This document shows positions 26,599 to 34,922 of a stretch of DNA of 64,000 bases, one piece after another (position 1 is the stretch's first letter; every line of letters begins with the position of its first letter). The notes beneath the pieces are model-generated. The model was not told the DNA's origin and made no database searches. It saw only the letters and a list, made by a program, of their open reading frames with translations. The stretch comes from Sellimonas catena. Its GTDB lineage: Bacteria > Bacillota > Clostridia > Lachnospirales > Lachnospiraceae. Made by a program: the position numbers and the translations under genes. The stretch lies in the NCBI RefSeq assembly GCF_045063725.1, contig NZ_CP173695.1; one strand, written 5' to 3'.

Positions 26599-27057
26599 AT
26601 GAGCAGAAAGAAACGGCTAATGGAAAGCATCAGGATGATAAAAGCGGATCTTTGGAGTATCCGGTATGTTATCCTTGTGCTGGCGGTTTACTTTTTTCTT
26701 GCGTGGAACTTCTTTTACTCTTCCTGCCCTTTTGTCATGGTCACCGGCCTGCCATGCCCGGGATGTGGGCTTTCCAGAGCAGGGTTCTGTCTCCTTCGGG
26801 GTGAATTCGCGGACGCATGGTATCTGAACCCGTTTATATACGGCATTGCGTTTCTTGCAACGGCATTTGTAATCCGGAGATACGTGCTTCAAAAAGAGGT
26901 CCGGTCTCTTCAAAAATGGCTGATTCTGCTTCTGGCAGGCATGCTTGTATTTTACATTTACCGGATGATCCGATACTTCCCGGGAGAATCTCCTATGAGC
27001 TACTATCCGGGAAATCTGCTGAACCGGATTTATCAGGCCCTGGGACGGATCATGTAA
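26599..27057 (+). CDS. DUF2752 membrane protein
   Basis: The 152 residues have about three membrane helices. The family signature CPFVMVTGLPCPGCGLSRAGFCLLRGEF lies at about residues 42-70, with the CPxCGLxR core (segment described in part). GGAAAG precedes the ATG. DUF2752 proteins are widespread in Firmicutes and Bacteroidetes, with no established function. The gene is 73 bp after rnfB and may be read from the same transcript. Confidence 0.85.
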   Translation: MSRKKRLMESIRMIKADLWSIRYVILVLAVYFFLAWNFFYSSCPFVMVTGLPCPGCGLSRAGFCLLRGEFADAWYLNPFIYGIAFLATAFVIRRYVLQKEVRSLQKWLILLLAGMLVFYIYRMIRYFPGESPMSYYPGNLLNRIYQALGRIM

Positions 27058-27249
27058 AGTTTACGCTGCTCACACCGAACTGCCGCCTGCATGCGTACTC
27101 GTCGCGCTGTCTCGCTTCAGTTCCGCACTACGTTCTAAGACTGCTTATACGGGCGTCAAGTTATGCAGATTCTGTGAAATCGGGGATTTCTGTTGTGCTG
27201 ACGAAAAAAGCATGATAAAATGAAACAAGCGAAAGGGGTAGTCAGACAC

Positions 27250-27783
27250 ATGGAAGAGAATAAGAATAATTTTGAAAATACAGAAGAAGTAATGACAGAG
27301 CAGACCGGTGCAGGTGATGCTCCGGTGACTCAGCAGCCGGAGGAGCAGCAGGTGGTTCCTATGAAGGAAGAGACAATGCCGAAACAGCCATATACTGCGC
27401 CTGATCAGGAACAGCGGGAACAAACTCAGGCTCCGAAGGAAGATATTTCCTATTCTTATGGGGAACAGACGAGAGACGGTATGCCGTACCAGACACAGGG
27501 GAATCAGTATCAGGAAGAGTGGGATACGACGCCGCTGACAATGGGTGACTGGCTGTTGACTTTGCTGGCGGCATTTATTCCATGCTGCGGAGGGATTATT
27601 CTGTACTGTTACTGGGCGTTTGCCAGAAAGGGAAATATTCACAGGAGAAACTTCTGCCGTGCGGCACTGATAGTAGAGGCGGTACTCATTGTATTACTGA
27701 TTATTTTCCTGATCCTGGTGGTGATCATCGGAAGTGTATCCTACGGTGAGACAATGAGTGACTATTATTATTACGGATATTAG
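27250..27783 (+). CDS. Membrane protein with disordered Gln/Glu-rich N-terminus
   Basis: The start ATG 27250 is preceded by GAAAGGGG, while the upstream ATG 27220 has no site. The first 100 residues are Glu, Gln, Pro and Thr-rich and probably disordered. The C-terminal part has two hydrophobic segments (LTMGDWLLTLLAAFIPCCGGIILYCYWAF and IVEAVLIVLLIIFLILVVIIG, partly quoted). The pattern of a WL..LL..IP..GII..YWAF helix and a positively charged loop resembles small membrane proteins of Lachnospiraceae that sit near Rnf genes. It ends with a Tyr-rich tail (SDYYYYGY). Function unknown. Confidence 0.7.
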   Translation: MEENKNNFENTEEVMTEQTGAGDAPVTQQPEEQQVVPMKEETMPKQPYTAPDQEQREQTQAPKEDISYSYGEQTRDGMPYQTQGNQYQEEWDTTPLTMGDWLLTLLAAFIPCCGGIILYCYWAFARKGNIHRRNFCRAALIVEAVLIVLLIIFLILVVIIGSVSYGETMSDYYYYGY

Positions 27784-27903
27784 AAGATGAGAACGGGGCG
27801 GCCATTTCGGAAGCTCCGTTTTTCAATGCGGGTTTCACTATCGAACATACGGTTGCAGTGCCGGGGCGGATGTGCTAAAATAAACCGGAAGAAGGAGGTC
27901 CCC

Positions 27904-28263
27904 ATGAAAAAGGGAGATATCATTTTGATTCTTTTGATTTTGCTTGTAGCAGGATCGGCATTTGGAATATACAGAGCCTTTACCGGAAGCGGAGGCGGCG
28001 AAGCGGTCGTCTATGTAGACGGCGAAGAGGAGGGCAGATACAGTCTGAATGAAGATCAGACGATCGAGATCAATGGAGGGACAAATACACTTGTTATCGA
28101 AAATGGAAGCGCCAGTATGGAGAAGGCGGACTGTCCGGATCAGGTCTGTGTCCGTCACAGCGCAATTTCGAGAAATGGAGAAAGTATTATTTGTCTGCCT
28201 CACGAGGTTGTTGTATCGATTGAAGATGGAGAATCATCCGGAGCGGATGCGGTCGTGCAGTAA
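27904..28263 (+). CDS. NusG domain II-containing protein
   Basis: The start ATG 27904 has GAAGGAGG 6 bp upstream. The 119 residues have one N-terminal helix (residues 5-24) and a domain of about 80 residues. The pattern CPDQVCVRHSAISRNGESIICLPHEVVV is characteristic of the NusG_II / DUF1312 family: two Cys, a His and a CLPH element (segments given in part). The protein is membrane anchored. In related genomes it is linked with Gx transporter genes, as here (the next gene starts 12 bp downstream). It is thought to be part of a redox- or metal-linked module. Confidence 0.88.
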   Translation: MKKGDIILILLILLVAGSAFGIYRAFTGSGGGEAVVYVDGEEEGRYSLNEDQTIEINGGTNTLVIENGSASMEKADCPDQVCVRHSAISRNGESIICLPHEVVVSIEDGESSGADAVVQ

Positions 28264-28275
28264 AAGAGGTGCAGT

Positions 28276-28776
28276 GTGGAAAGAAGAGGAGCGGGCCTGG
28301 CGTCATTTGGAGTGTTTGTGGCGCTGGCATTGATTTTCAGTTATATTGAGACGTTGATACCGTTTCAGATCGGGATTCCGGGGGTCAAGCTTGGACTTGC
28401 CAATATTGTGATTGTGATAGCACTTTACAGGATGCCTGTCAAAGAGGCATATCTCCTTTCCGTTGTGCGGGTGGTTCTGTCAGGATTTCTGTTCGGTAAT
28501 CTGATGAGTATTCTTTACAGTCTGGCAGGAGGACTGTTGAGTCTGACTGTGATGTGGGGATTGAAGCATGTGAAATCAGTCAGTGTTCTGGGAGTGAGCA
28601 TTGCCGGTGGTGTGTTCCACAATATCGGGCAGCTTCTGGCAGCGGCCCTTGTGGTGGAGACCTATGGCGTGTTTTCGTATGTTCCGGTGCTTCTGGTTTC
28701 CGGTCTGGTTACAGGACTTGTGATCGGGCTTGCATCCGGGGAAATGCTGAAAAGGATCAGGGGGATCCAGTTTTAA
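28276..28776 (+). CDS. Gx transporter family protein (heptaprenyl diphosphate synthase component I-like)
   Basis: The GTG at 28276 follows GAGGTGCAGT. The 166 residues have five to six helices, with ALIFSYIETLIPFQIGIPGVKLGLANIV near the N-terminus. This is the signature of the Gx transporter family, annotated as heptaprenyl diphosphate synthase subunit I or an ECF-type substrate-binding membrane protein. The middle has GVFHNIGQLLAAALVV. It lies directly after the NusG-II gene and is probably in the same operon. Transport of an isoprenoid or a small ligand is proposed in databases, but the substrate is unknown. Confidence 0.8.
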   Translation: MERRGAGLASFGVFVALALIFSYIETLIPFQIGIPGVKLGLANIVIVIALYRMPVKEAYLLSVVRVVLSGFLFGNLMSILYSLAGGLLSLTVMWGLKHVKSVSVLGVSIAGGVFHNIGQLLAAALVVETYGVFSYVPVLLVSGLVTGLVIGLASGEMLKRIRGIQF

Positions 28777-28793
28777 TTGACGGAGGAAGAAAG

Positions 28794-29408
28794 ATGATTT
28801 CATATATACGAGGGGAGCTTGCGGAGATTGGCGAGAACCATGTGGTTATTGATGTAGGAGGCGTCGGATACGGGATTTTCATGTCCGGAAGTGACATGTC
28901 CAGCCTTCCGAAGACTGGACAGGAAGTGAAGATCCATACGTATCTGCATGTGAAAGAAGATCTGATGCAGCTTTTTGGATTCCTGACAAAGGACGGACTG
29001 GAGGTCTTTAAGCTGATCATCGGGGTCAGCGGGATCGGCCCGAAGGGAGGTCTCAGCATCCTGACGCAGATGACACCGAATGATCTGCGGTTCGCAGTGA
29101 TGGCGGGGGACGCAAAGGCCATTTCAAAGGCTCAGGGAATCGGAAAGAAGACAGCGGAAAAGTTGATTTTAGAGCTGAAAGACAAGCTGAAGCTTTCTGA
29201 TACCATCGGACAGGAGACGGATGCGCCGTCTGTTCCGGGAAATGAAGAAGGAGCAGGGCGGATTCAGAACGAGGCAGTGGAAGCGCTGACAGCGCTGGGA
29301 TATGGAAGTACCGAAGCATTCCAGGCAGTCAGAAACGTGGAGATCCATGAGGACAGTACCGTAGAAGATGTGCTGAAACAGGCCCTGCGGCAGATGGCAC
29401 TGTTTTAA
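28794..29408 (+). CDS. ruvA: Holliday junction branch migration protein RuvA
   Basis: RuvA binds four-way DNA junctions and loads RuvB. The start ATG 28794 follows GGAGGAAGAAAG. The 204 residues have the N-terminal OB domain (MISYIRGELAEIGENHVVIDVGGVGYGI), two helix-hairpin-helix motifs (GVSGIGPKGGLSIL and AQGIGKKTAEKLILELKDKL) and the C-terminal RuvB-binding domain (about 155-204). ruvB follows 62 bp downstream. Confidence 0.95.
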   Translation: MISYIRGELAEIGENHVVIDVGGVGYGIFMSGSDMSSLPKTGQEVKIHTYLHVKEDLMQLFGFLTKDGLEVFKLIIGVSGIGPKGGLSILTQMTPNDLRFAVMAGDAKAISKAQGIGKKTAEKLILELKDKLKLSDTIGQETDAPSVPGNEEGAGRIQNEAVEALTALGYGSTEAFQAVRNVEIHEDSTVEDVLKQALRQMALF

Positions 29409-29470
29409 TGGAGGAGGGCCGGGCAAAAGGGCGCGGTTCATTCAAATAACTATCCGGAAGGCAGAGAAGC

Positions 29471-30475
29471 ATGAAGAAACGAATTATTACGACAGAAACA
29501 CTGGAGGAAGACCAGAAGATTGAAGGCAGCCTCCGGCCTCAGTATCTGGAAGATTATATCGGACAGACAAAGGCGAAAGAAACGTTAAAGATTTATATAG
29601 AAGCGGCAAAGGCCAGAGGGGAAGCACTGGACCATGTGCTCTTTTACGGACCTCCGGGGCTGGGAAAGACGACTCTTGCAGGGATCATTGCCAATGAGAT
29701 GGGAGTCAATATGAAAGTGACCTCCGGTCCGGCGATCGAAAAGCCTGGGGAGATGGCTGCGATTTTGAATAACCTGCAGGAGCGGGATGTGCTGTTTGTG
29801 GATGAGATCCACAGACTTAACCGGCAGGTGGAAGAGGTGCTGTATCCGGCCATGGAGGATTTTGCCATCGATATTGTGATCGGAAAAGGAGCAGGGGCAA
29901 GATCCATCCGTCTGGATCTCCCGAAGTTTACGCTTGTGGGGGCGACGACGAGAGCAGGAATGCTGACGGCGCCGCTTCGGGACCGGTTTGGTGTGGTGAA
30001 CCGGCTGGAGTTTTATACGGCTGAGGATTTGCAGACGATTGTCCTGCGTTCCGCCCAGGTGCTCGGAGTTGAGATTGACCCGAAAGGAGCGCTTGAGATT
30101 GCGAGACGTTCCAGAGGGACGCCGCGTCTGGCCAACCGCCTTTTAAAACGGGTGCGGGATTTTGCGCAGGTTAAATATAATGGTGTGATTACCGAGGAAG
30201 TAGCGGTTTTTGCGCTGGATCTTCTGGAAGTGGACCGGTTCGGTCTGGATTATGCGGACCGGACGATTCTGACGACCATGATCGAAAAATTCGGAGGCGG
30301 GCCGGTAGGACTGGATACACTTGCAGCTGCCATCGGCGAGGATTCCGGTACGCTGGAGGATGTATATGAGCCTTTTCTCCTGAAAAACGGCTTTATTCAG
30401 AGGACTCCGAAAGGGAGGACGGCTACGGCTCTTGCATATCAGCATCTTGGATTTTCCGTGGGAAAGGAAGAGTAA
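29471..30475 (+). CDS. ruvB: Holliday junction ATPase RuvB
   Basis: RuvB is the hexameric motor of branch migration. The 334 residues have the AAA+ core with Walker A GPPGLGKTTLA (about residues 59-69), Walker B FVDEIHRLNRQVEE (about residue 112), sensor 1 VGATTRAG and sensor 2 ARRSRGTPRLANRLLKRVRD. The C-terminal winged helix ends in FIQRTPKGRTATALAY. GGCAGAGAAGC precedes the ATG. It is complete. Confidence 0.97.
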   Translation: MKKRIITTETLEEDQKIEGSLRPQYLEDYIGQTKAKETLKIYIEAAKARGEALDHVLFYGPPGLGKTTLAGIIANEMGVNMKVTSGPAIEKPGEMAAILNNLQERDVLFVDEIHRLNRQVEEVLYPAMEDFAIDIVIGKGAGARSIRLDLPKFTLVGATTRAGMLTAPLRDRFGVVNRLEFYTAEDLQTIVLRSAQVLGVEIDPKGALEIARRSRGTPRLANRLLKRVRDFAQVKYNGVITEEVAVFALDLLEVDRFGLDYADRTILTTMIEKFGGGPVGLDTLAAAIGEDSGTLEDVYEPFLLKNGFIQRTPKGRTATALAYQHLGFSVGKEE

Positions 30476-30509
30476 AATTCCCTTCCACGGAGAATGTCAA
30501 AGAAAAAGG

Positions 30510-30538
30510 TTGGTTTTTCCAACCAGATCGTTTATAAT
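30510..30538 (+). promoter_or_regulatory. Putative sigma-A promoter of zapA
   Basis: TTGGTT (30510-30515), a 17-bp spacer and TATAAT (30533-30538) lie 35 bp before the zapA start. A small inverted repeat (GGTTGG / CCAACC) overlaps the -35 region. Confidence 0.6.
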
Positions 30539-30572
30539 GAATAACAGAGACTTCATATAGGAGGAGGAAGCA

Positions 30573-30992
30573 TTGGCTATGGCAGCATCAAAAAATTATA
30601 CCGAAGTTATCATTGATGGCAGGGTATTTACGCTGAGCGGCTTTGAGAGCGAGGAGTATCTTCAGAAAGTATCAAATTATCTGAATCACAAGATTGCAGA
30701 ATGCAGTGAGAATGAAAGCTACAAAAAGCAGAGCAGCGACACAAAAAGCATCCTTCTTGCACTGAACATTGCGGACGATTATTTTAAAGCAAAGGAGCAG
30801 GGCTCGTCTCTTGAAATTGATATGGAATCGAAAGATAAAGAGATGTATGACTTAAAGCACGAATTGATCTCAGCGCAGATCAAGCTGGAAAATGCGGACA
30901 GGGCAATGGATAAGCTGAAGGAAGAAAATCAGGAGCTGCAGATGAAGATTGTGCAGTTGGAAACAGAAATGAAAAATCACCGAAAGAATTAG
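30573..30992 (+). CDS. zapA: Cell division protein ZapA-like
   Basis: ZapA binds FtsZ and bundles protofilaments. TTG 30573 is 5-8 nt after AGGAGGAGG; ATG 30579 is an alternative that loses two residues. The 139 residues have the family N-terminus (YTEVIIDGRVFTLSGFESEEYLQKVSNYLNHKI, quoted in part) and LLALNIADDYFKAKE. A long C-terminal coiled coil follows (about residues 80-139, with heptads such as ADRAMDKLKEENQELQMKI). It is a short protein with its own promoter and terminator, between ruvB and the U32 gene. Confidence 0.85.
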   Translation: MAMAASKNYTEVIIDGRVFTLSGFESEEYLQKVSNYLNHKIAECSENESYKKQSSDTKSILLALNIADDYFKAKEQGSSLEIDMESKDKEMYDLKHELISAQIKLENADRAMDKLKEENQELQMKIVQLETEMKNHRKN

Positions 30993-31016
30993 GGCTGTCG
31001 AAGGACAGCCTTTTTT
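30993..31016 (+). terminator. Terminator after zapA
   Basis: GGCTGTC and GACAGCC form a stem with a 4-nt loop, followed by TTTTTT. It begins right at the zapA stop codon. Confidence 0.85.
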
Positions 31017-31041
31017 CGAAGTAAGGCAGGAATAGAAAGAG

Positions 31042-33441
31042 ATGAATAATAAGAAACAGAATAAAGAAGTGGAAATTCTCGCACCCGCGGGCACTTATGA
31101 AGCCTTTCAGGCGGCGATCCGTTCCGGAGCGGATGCAGTCTATGCAGGAGGGGACCTGTTTGGAGCCAGAGCGTATGCCGGGAATTTTGACCGGGAGACA
31201 TTGATCCGGGCTATCCGGGAGGCACACCTTTACGGAAAGAAGCTGTATCTGACCGTCAACACACTGATCAAAGAGCGGGAGATGGAAGAACGTCTCTTTT
31301 CGTTTTTGAAGCCGTTTTATGAAAACGGTCTGGATGCGGTTCTGGTACAGGATCTGGGAGCGCTTTCCTTTATCCGGGAGCATTTCCCGGATCTTGCGCT
31401 TCATGCGAGCACCCAGATGTCTGTGGCAGGGGCTTCCGGAGCAGGATTTTTAAAGAAATACGGTGTGGAGCGTATTGTTCCGGCAAGGGAGCTTTCCCTT
31501 TCGGAGATCCGGAAGATGAAAGAGGAGACCGGGCTGGAGATCGAGTGCTTTGTCCACGGCGCGCTCTGCTATTCTTATTCCGGACAGTGCCTGTTCAGCA
31601 GCATGCTCGGTGGGCGGAGCGGCAACCGGGGACAGTGCGCGCAGCCGTGCCGTCTGAAATATCAGGTGGAAGGAATGAAGAAGCCATCCTGCATTCTGAG
31701 CCTGAAGGATATCATGGCTCTGGATGACATCCCGGATCTGATTGAGGCCGGAGTGGACTCTTTTAAAATTGAAGGACGGATGAAAAAGCCGGAGTATGTA
31801 TCTGAGACCGCGCGGATGTACCGGAAATACGCAGACCTTTTCCTTGAGAAGGGAAGAGAGGGATACCGGGTGTCAGAAGAGGACAAAATGAGACTGATGG
31901 ATCTGTATAACCGCGGCGGCAGCTGCAGGGGCTACTACCATATGCAGAACGGCCCGGAGATGATTTCGCCTGACAGGCCGAATCACGCCGGGATTCCGGC
32001 AGCCTGTGTGGAGCGGCAGAAGGGAAGAAGCCTTCTGTTAAAAGCACTCGCAGCGGTACAGAAAGGCGATGTTCTGGAAATCTCCGCCAAAGAAAATGTT
32101 ACACTTGGACAGGACGTAAAAAAGGGCGGCCAGTTCCAGATTCTCGTGGCAAAGGGAACGGCAGTGAAGCCGAGAACGATTCTGTCAAGAGTCCGGAATG
32201 AAAGCCTGATCGGGGAGATCCGGGATCATCTGAAAACCGCTGATATCCGGCGTCCGGTGCAGGCGGAGGCAGTGTTCCGTGCCGGAGAGCCGTCCAGGCT
32301 GACTCTCAGGATGGGAAGCATCGAGGTCAGCGCCGAGGGCATGGTTCCGGAAGAGGCGAAAAAGCAGCCGCTGGACCGGGCGAGAGTGGAAAAGCAGCTT
32401 GGCAAGATGGGGAATACTCCGTTCCGGACAGAGAAGATGGCTGTTGAGATGGACGAAGGGATTTTCTTCCCGATGCAGGTTGTCAATGAGCTTCGCAGAC
32501 AGGCGGCACAGAAGCTGGAAGATGCCATTCTGGGACAGTATGAAAGATCCTGTCCGGAGATACCGGAGAAAAAGGAGACCGGTACAACTGTCCGGGATCC
32601 GCATGCGAGGATGCTTTCTGTTCTTGTGCAGACAAGAGAACAGTTAGCTGCAGCGGTACAGGAGGAAGACGCAGGCCGTATCTACGTGGAAAGCCATCTG
32701 GCGGCCGACCTGTTTGCGTCCGGATCGGGAAGAGCGGAGATCCGGGCACTTTTTGAAACAAGGAAAGCCGAATGGTATCTTGTATTTCCTCACATTTTCA
32801 GAGAACAGGCCGAACGGCTCTACGACAGAATCTGGGGAGATCTGGAAGCGTTCCCGTGGGATGGTGCGCTCGTGAGAAATCTGGAATCTTTGTCATATCT
32901 GCAAAAAAAAGTATGGAAAAACAAGGTTCAGGCGGACCATCATTTGTATACATTGAACAAAAAAGCTGTAGAATTCTTGAAAAATGCAGGGATAAATGGT
33001 ACAACAGTATCATTAGAGCTGAACAGCCAGGAGATTCGTGAAACCGTTTCCGGAGAAGAAGAGATGGTCGTATACGGATATGCTCCGATGATGATCAGCG
33101 CGGGATGCGTAAAAAAATCTACGGGACACTGCGATGGAAAAGCAGCTGTCACAAAACTGAAGGACCGGTATCAGAAGACATTTTATGTAAAAAATTATTG
33201 TGATACATGTTATAATATTATCTATAATACGGCGCCGCTTGTGCTGCTGGATCTGCTTCCGGAGATCGAACGGATCGGGATTGACAATGTCCGGCTGGAA
33301 TTTTCGCTGGAGGACGCCGATGAGACAAGGAGAGTAATCAGGCTTTACGGGGACGGCTTCCTGAGAGACGGAGGGTATCCGCAGGCAGCAGAGCAGTTTG
33401 ATGATTTTACGCGTGGACATTTTAAAAGGGGAATAAAGTAG
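31042..33441 (+). CDS. U32-family peptidase-like protein (RNA hydroxylation family)
   Basis: This 799-residue protein carries the U32 domain over about residues 1-330, with EILAPAGTYEAFQAAIRSGADAVYAGG at the N-terminus. The four-Cys signature lies near residue 172 (FVHGALCYSYSGQC then GNRGQCAQPCRLKY). The C-terminal region includes SMxTxxCDTCYNIIYN-like cysteines (NYCDTCYNIIYNTAPL), as in the YhbU/TrhP/RlhA class. E. coli TrhP and RlhA act in tRNA or 23S rRNA hydroxylation rather than proteolysis, so the peptidase name may mislead. It is read with the following FtsW-family gene (8 bp gap). The long form with a second domain is common in Clostridia. Confidence 0.88.
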   Translation: MNNKKQNKEVEILAPAGTYEAFQAAIRSGADAVYAGGDLFGARAYAGNFDRETLIRAIREAHLYGKKLYLTVNTLIKEREMEERLFSFLKPFYENGLDAVLVQDLGALSFIREHFPDLALHASTQMSVAGASGAGFLKKYGVERIVPARELSLSEIRKMKEETGLEIECFVHGALCYSYSGQCLFSSMLGGRSGNRGQCAQPCRLKYQVEGMKKPSCILSLKDIMALDDIPDLIEAGVDSFKIEGRMKKPEYVSETARMYRKYADLFLEKGREGYRVSEEDKMRLMDLYNRGGSCRGYYHMQNGPEMISPDRPNHAGIPAACVERQKGRSLLLKALAAVQKGDVLEISAKENVTLGQDVKKGGQFQILVAKGTAVKPRTILSRVRNESLIGEIRDHLKTADIRRPVQAEAVFRAGEPSRLTLRMGSIEVSAEGMVPEEAKKQPLDRARVEKQLGKMGNTPFRTEKMAVEMDEGIFFPMQVVNELRRQAAQKLEDAILGQYERSCPEIPEKKETGTTVRDPHARMLSVLVQTREQLAAAVQEEDAGRIYVESHLAADLFASGSGRAEIRALFETRKAEWYLVFPHIFREQAERLYDRIWGDLEAFPWDGALVRNLESLSYLQKKVWKNKVQADHHLYTLNKKAVEFLKNAGINGTTVSLELNSQEIRETVSGEEEMVVYGYAPMMISAGCVKKSTGHCDGKAAVTKLKDRYQKTFYVKNYCDTCYNIIYNTAPLVLLDLLPEIERIGIDNVRLEFSLEDADETRRVIRLYGDGFLRDGGYPQAAEQFDDFTRGHFKRGIK

Positions 33442-33449
33442 GTGGCAAT

Positions 33450-34922
33450 TTGTTTAATATTATAATGGAAATTTCAAAATATCTGATTCTGCTGATGATG
33501 GTAATCTATACTTTTGAGTGTTTCAGCGTGTTCGGATATCACGATGCTTATACGAAGATGTGGATTTTAAGGAGGCAGAGCATCTGGATCTTCATGATCC
33601 ACTTCCTGGCATTTCTGACCCTGTTTCTGCGTATGCAGGAGGCCAGAATTCTCGTGTTTTATGTCATACAGGTAGCGCTTTTGGGATCAATTATTCTGCT
33701 TTATGGTTTTCTGTACCCGAAAGTGTCCAGACTGGTTGTCAACAATATGTGTATGCTTCTTGCGGTAGGATTTATCATGCTGACAAGGCTTTCGTATAAC
33801 AATGCGGTTAAGCAGGTAATTATTGTAGCGGCATCCGGTGTCATTTCGCTGTTTGTTCCGGTCATTATCCGGAAAGCCAGATTTTTAAGCAGACTGAAAC
33901 TGGTCTATGCAGTGGTCGGTGTTGCGGCACTTGCCGCGGTTATTGTTGTAGGACGGGTATCAAACGGAGCCATGCTTGGATTTGAAGTGGCGGGAATCAG
34001 TGTGCAGCCGTCAGAACTCGTGAAGATTGTATTTGTATTTTTTGTGGCATCCAGTCTCTACAGGGCAAAGGATTTCAGAAATGTAGTTATCACAACGATC
34101 GTGGCGGCGCTGCATGTTCTGATTCTGGTCGCTTCTACAGACCTGGGAGCGGCACTGATTGTTTTTGTAGTGTACCTTGTGATGCTGTATGTGGCCACAC
34201 GGCAGCCGCTCTATATTGCGGCAGGCGTGGAAGCCGGAAGTGTTGCTTCGGTAGCCGCATATTTTCTGTTTTCTCATGTGAGGACGAGGGTAACGGTTTG
34301 GAGAGACCCGTTCGCGGTCTATAATGAAGGGGGATATCAGGTGGCGCAGTCGCTGTTTGCGATCGGCACAGGAGGATGGTTCGGCCTTGGACTCTGCCAG
34401 GGACTTCCGGACAAGATTCCGGTTGTTACGACAGACTTTATTTTCTCCGCGATTGCGGAGGAACTGGGAGCTGTCTTTGCGATCTGCATCATTCTGATCT
34501 GTGTCAGCTGCTACATTATGTTTCTGAATATTGCGATGCAGTTAAGAGACAGCTTTTATAAACTGGTAGCGCTGGGACTTGGAACCTGTTATATCTTCCA
34601 GGTATTTCTTGCGATCGGCGGAGTAATCAAATTTATCCCGTCTACGGGTGTGACCCTGCCGCTTGTGAGCTATGGAGGAAGTTCCCTTTTAAGCACGATG
34701 ATCATGTTTGCGATCATCCAGGGGCTGTATATTTTAAGAGAAGATGAGGAAGAGGATATTGAACGACAAAGAGAGAGACAATTACGGGCGAAGAGAAGAC
34801 GGCAGGCACAGCAGACCGGAAGACCTCGATCAAATGGAACGAGGCCTTCAGCGGGAGCTCCGTCGGGAGATCGAAGAAGAAACTCTAAGAACCGGAACTC
34901 ACAGCGTGTACGGAGACCGTAA
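33450..34922 (+). CDS. FtsW/RodA/SpoVE-family peptidoglycan polymerase
   Basis: SEDS proteins polymerise glycan from lipid II together with a class B PBP. The start TTG 33450 is 4 nt after AGGTGG. The 490 residues have about ten to twelve helices. Typical motifs are GFEVAGISVQPSELVKIVFVFF (about residues 175-196), NEGGYQVAQSLFAIGTGGWFGLGLCQG (about 290), DFIFSAIAEELGA and STGVTLPLVSYGGSS near the end. The tail (residues about 435-490) is Arg/Gln-rich, and its coding region overlaps the next gene by 179 bp in another frame. Another SEDS gene starts at 63503. Confidence 0.93.
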   Translation: MFNIIMEISKYLILLMMVIYTFECFSVFGYHDAYTKMWILRRQSIWIFMIHFLAFLTLFLRMQEARILVFYVIQVALLGSIILLYGFLYPKVSRLVVNNMCMLLAVGFIMLTRLSYNNAVKQVIIVAASGVISLFVPVIIRKARFLSRLKLVYAVVGVAALAAVIVVGRVSNGAMLGFEVAGISVQPSELVKIVFVFFVASSLYRAKDFRNVVITTIVAALHVLILVASTDLGAALIVFVVYLVMLYVATRQPLYIAAGVEAGSVASVAAYFLFSHVRTRVTVWRDPFAVYNEGGYQVAQSLFAIGTGGWFGLGLCQGLPDKIPVVTTDFIFSAIAEELGAVFAICIILICVSCYIMFLNIAMQLRDSFYKLVALGLGTCYIFQVFLAIGGVIKFIPSTGVTLPLVSYGGSSLLSTMIMFAIIQGLYILREDEEEDIERQRERQLRAKRRRQAQQTGRPRSNGTRPSAGAPSGDRRRNSKNRNSQRVRRP

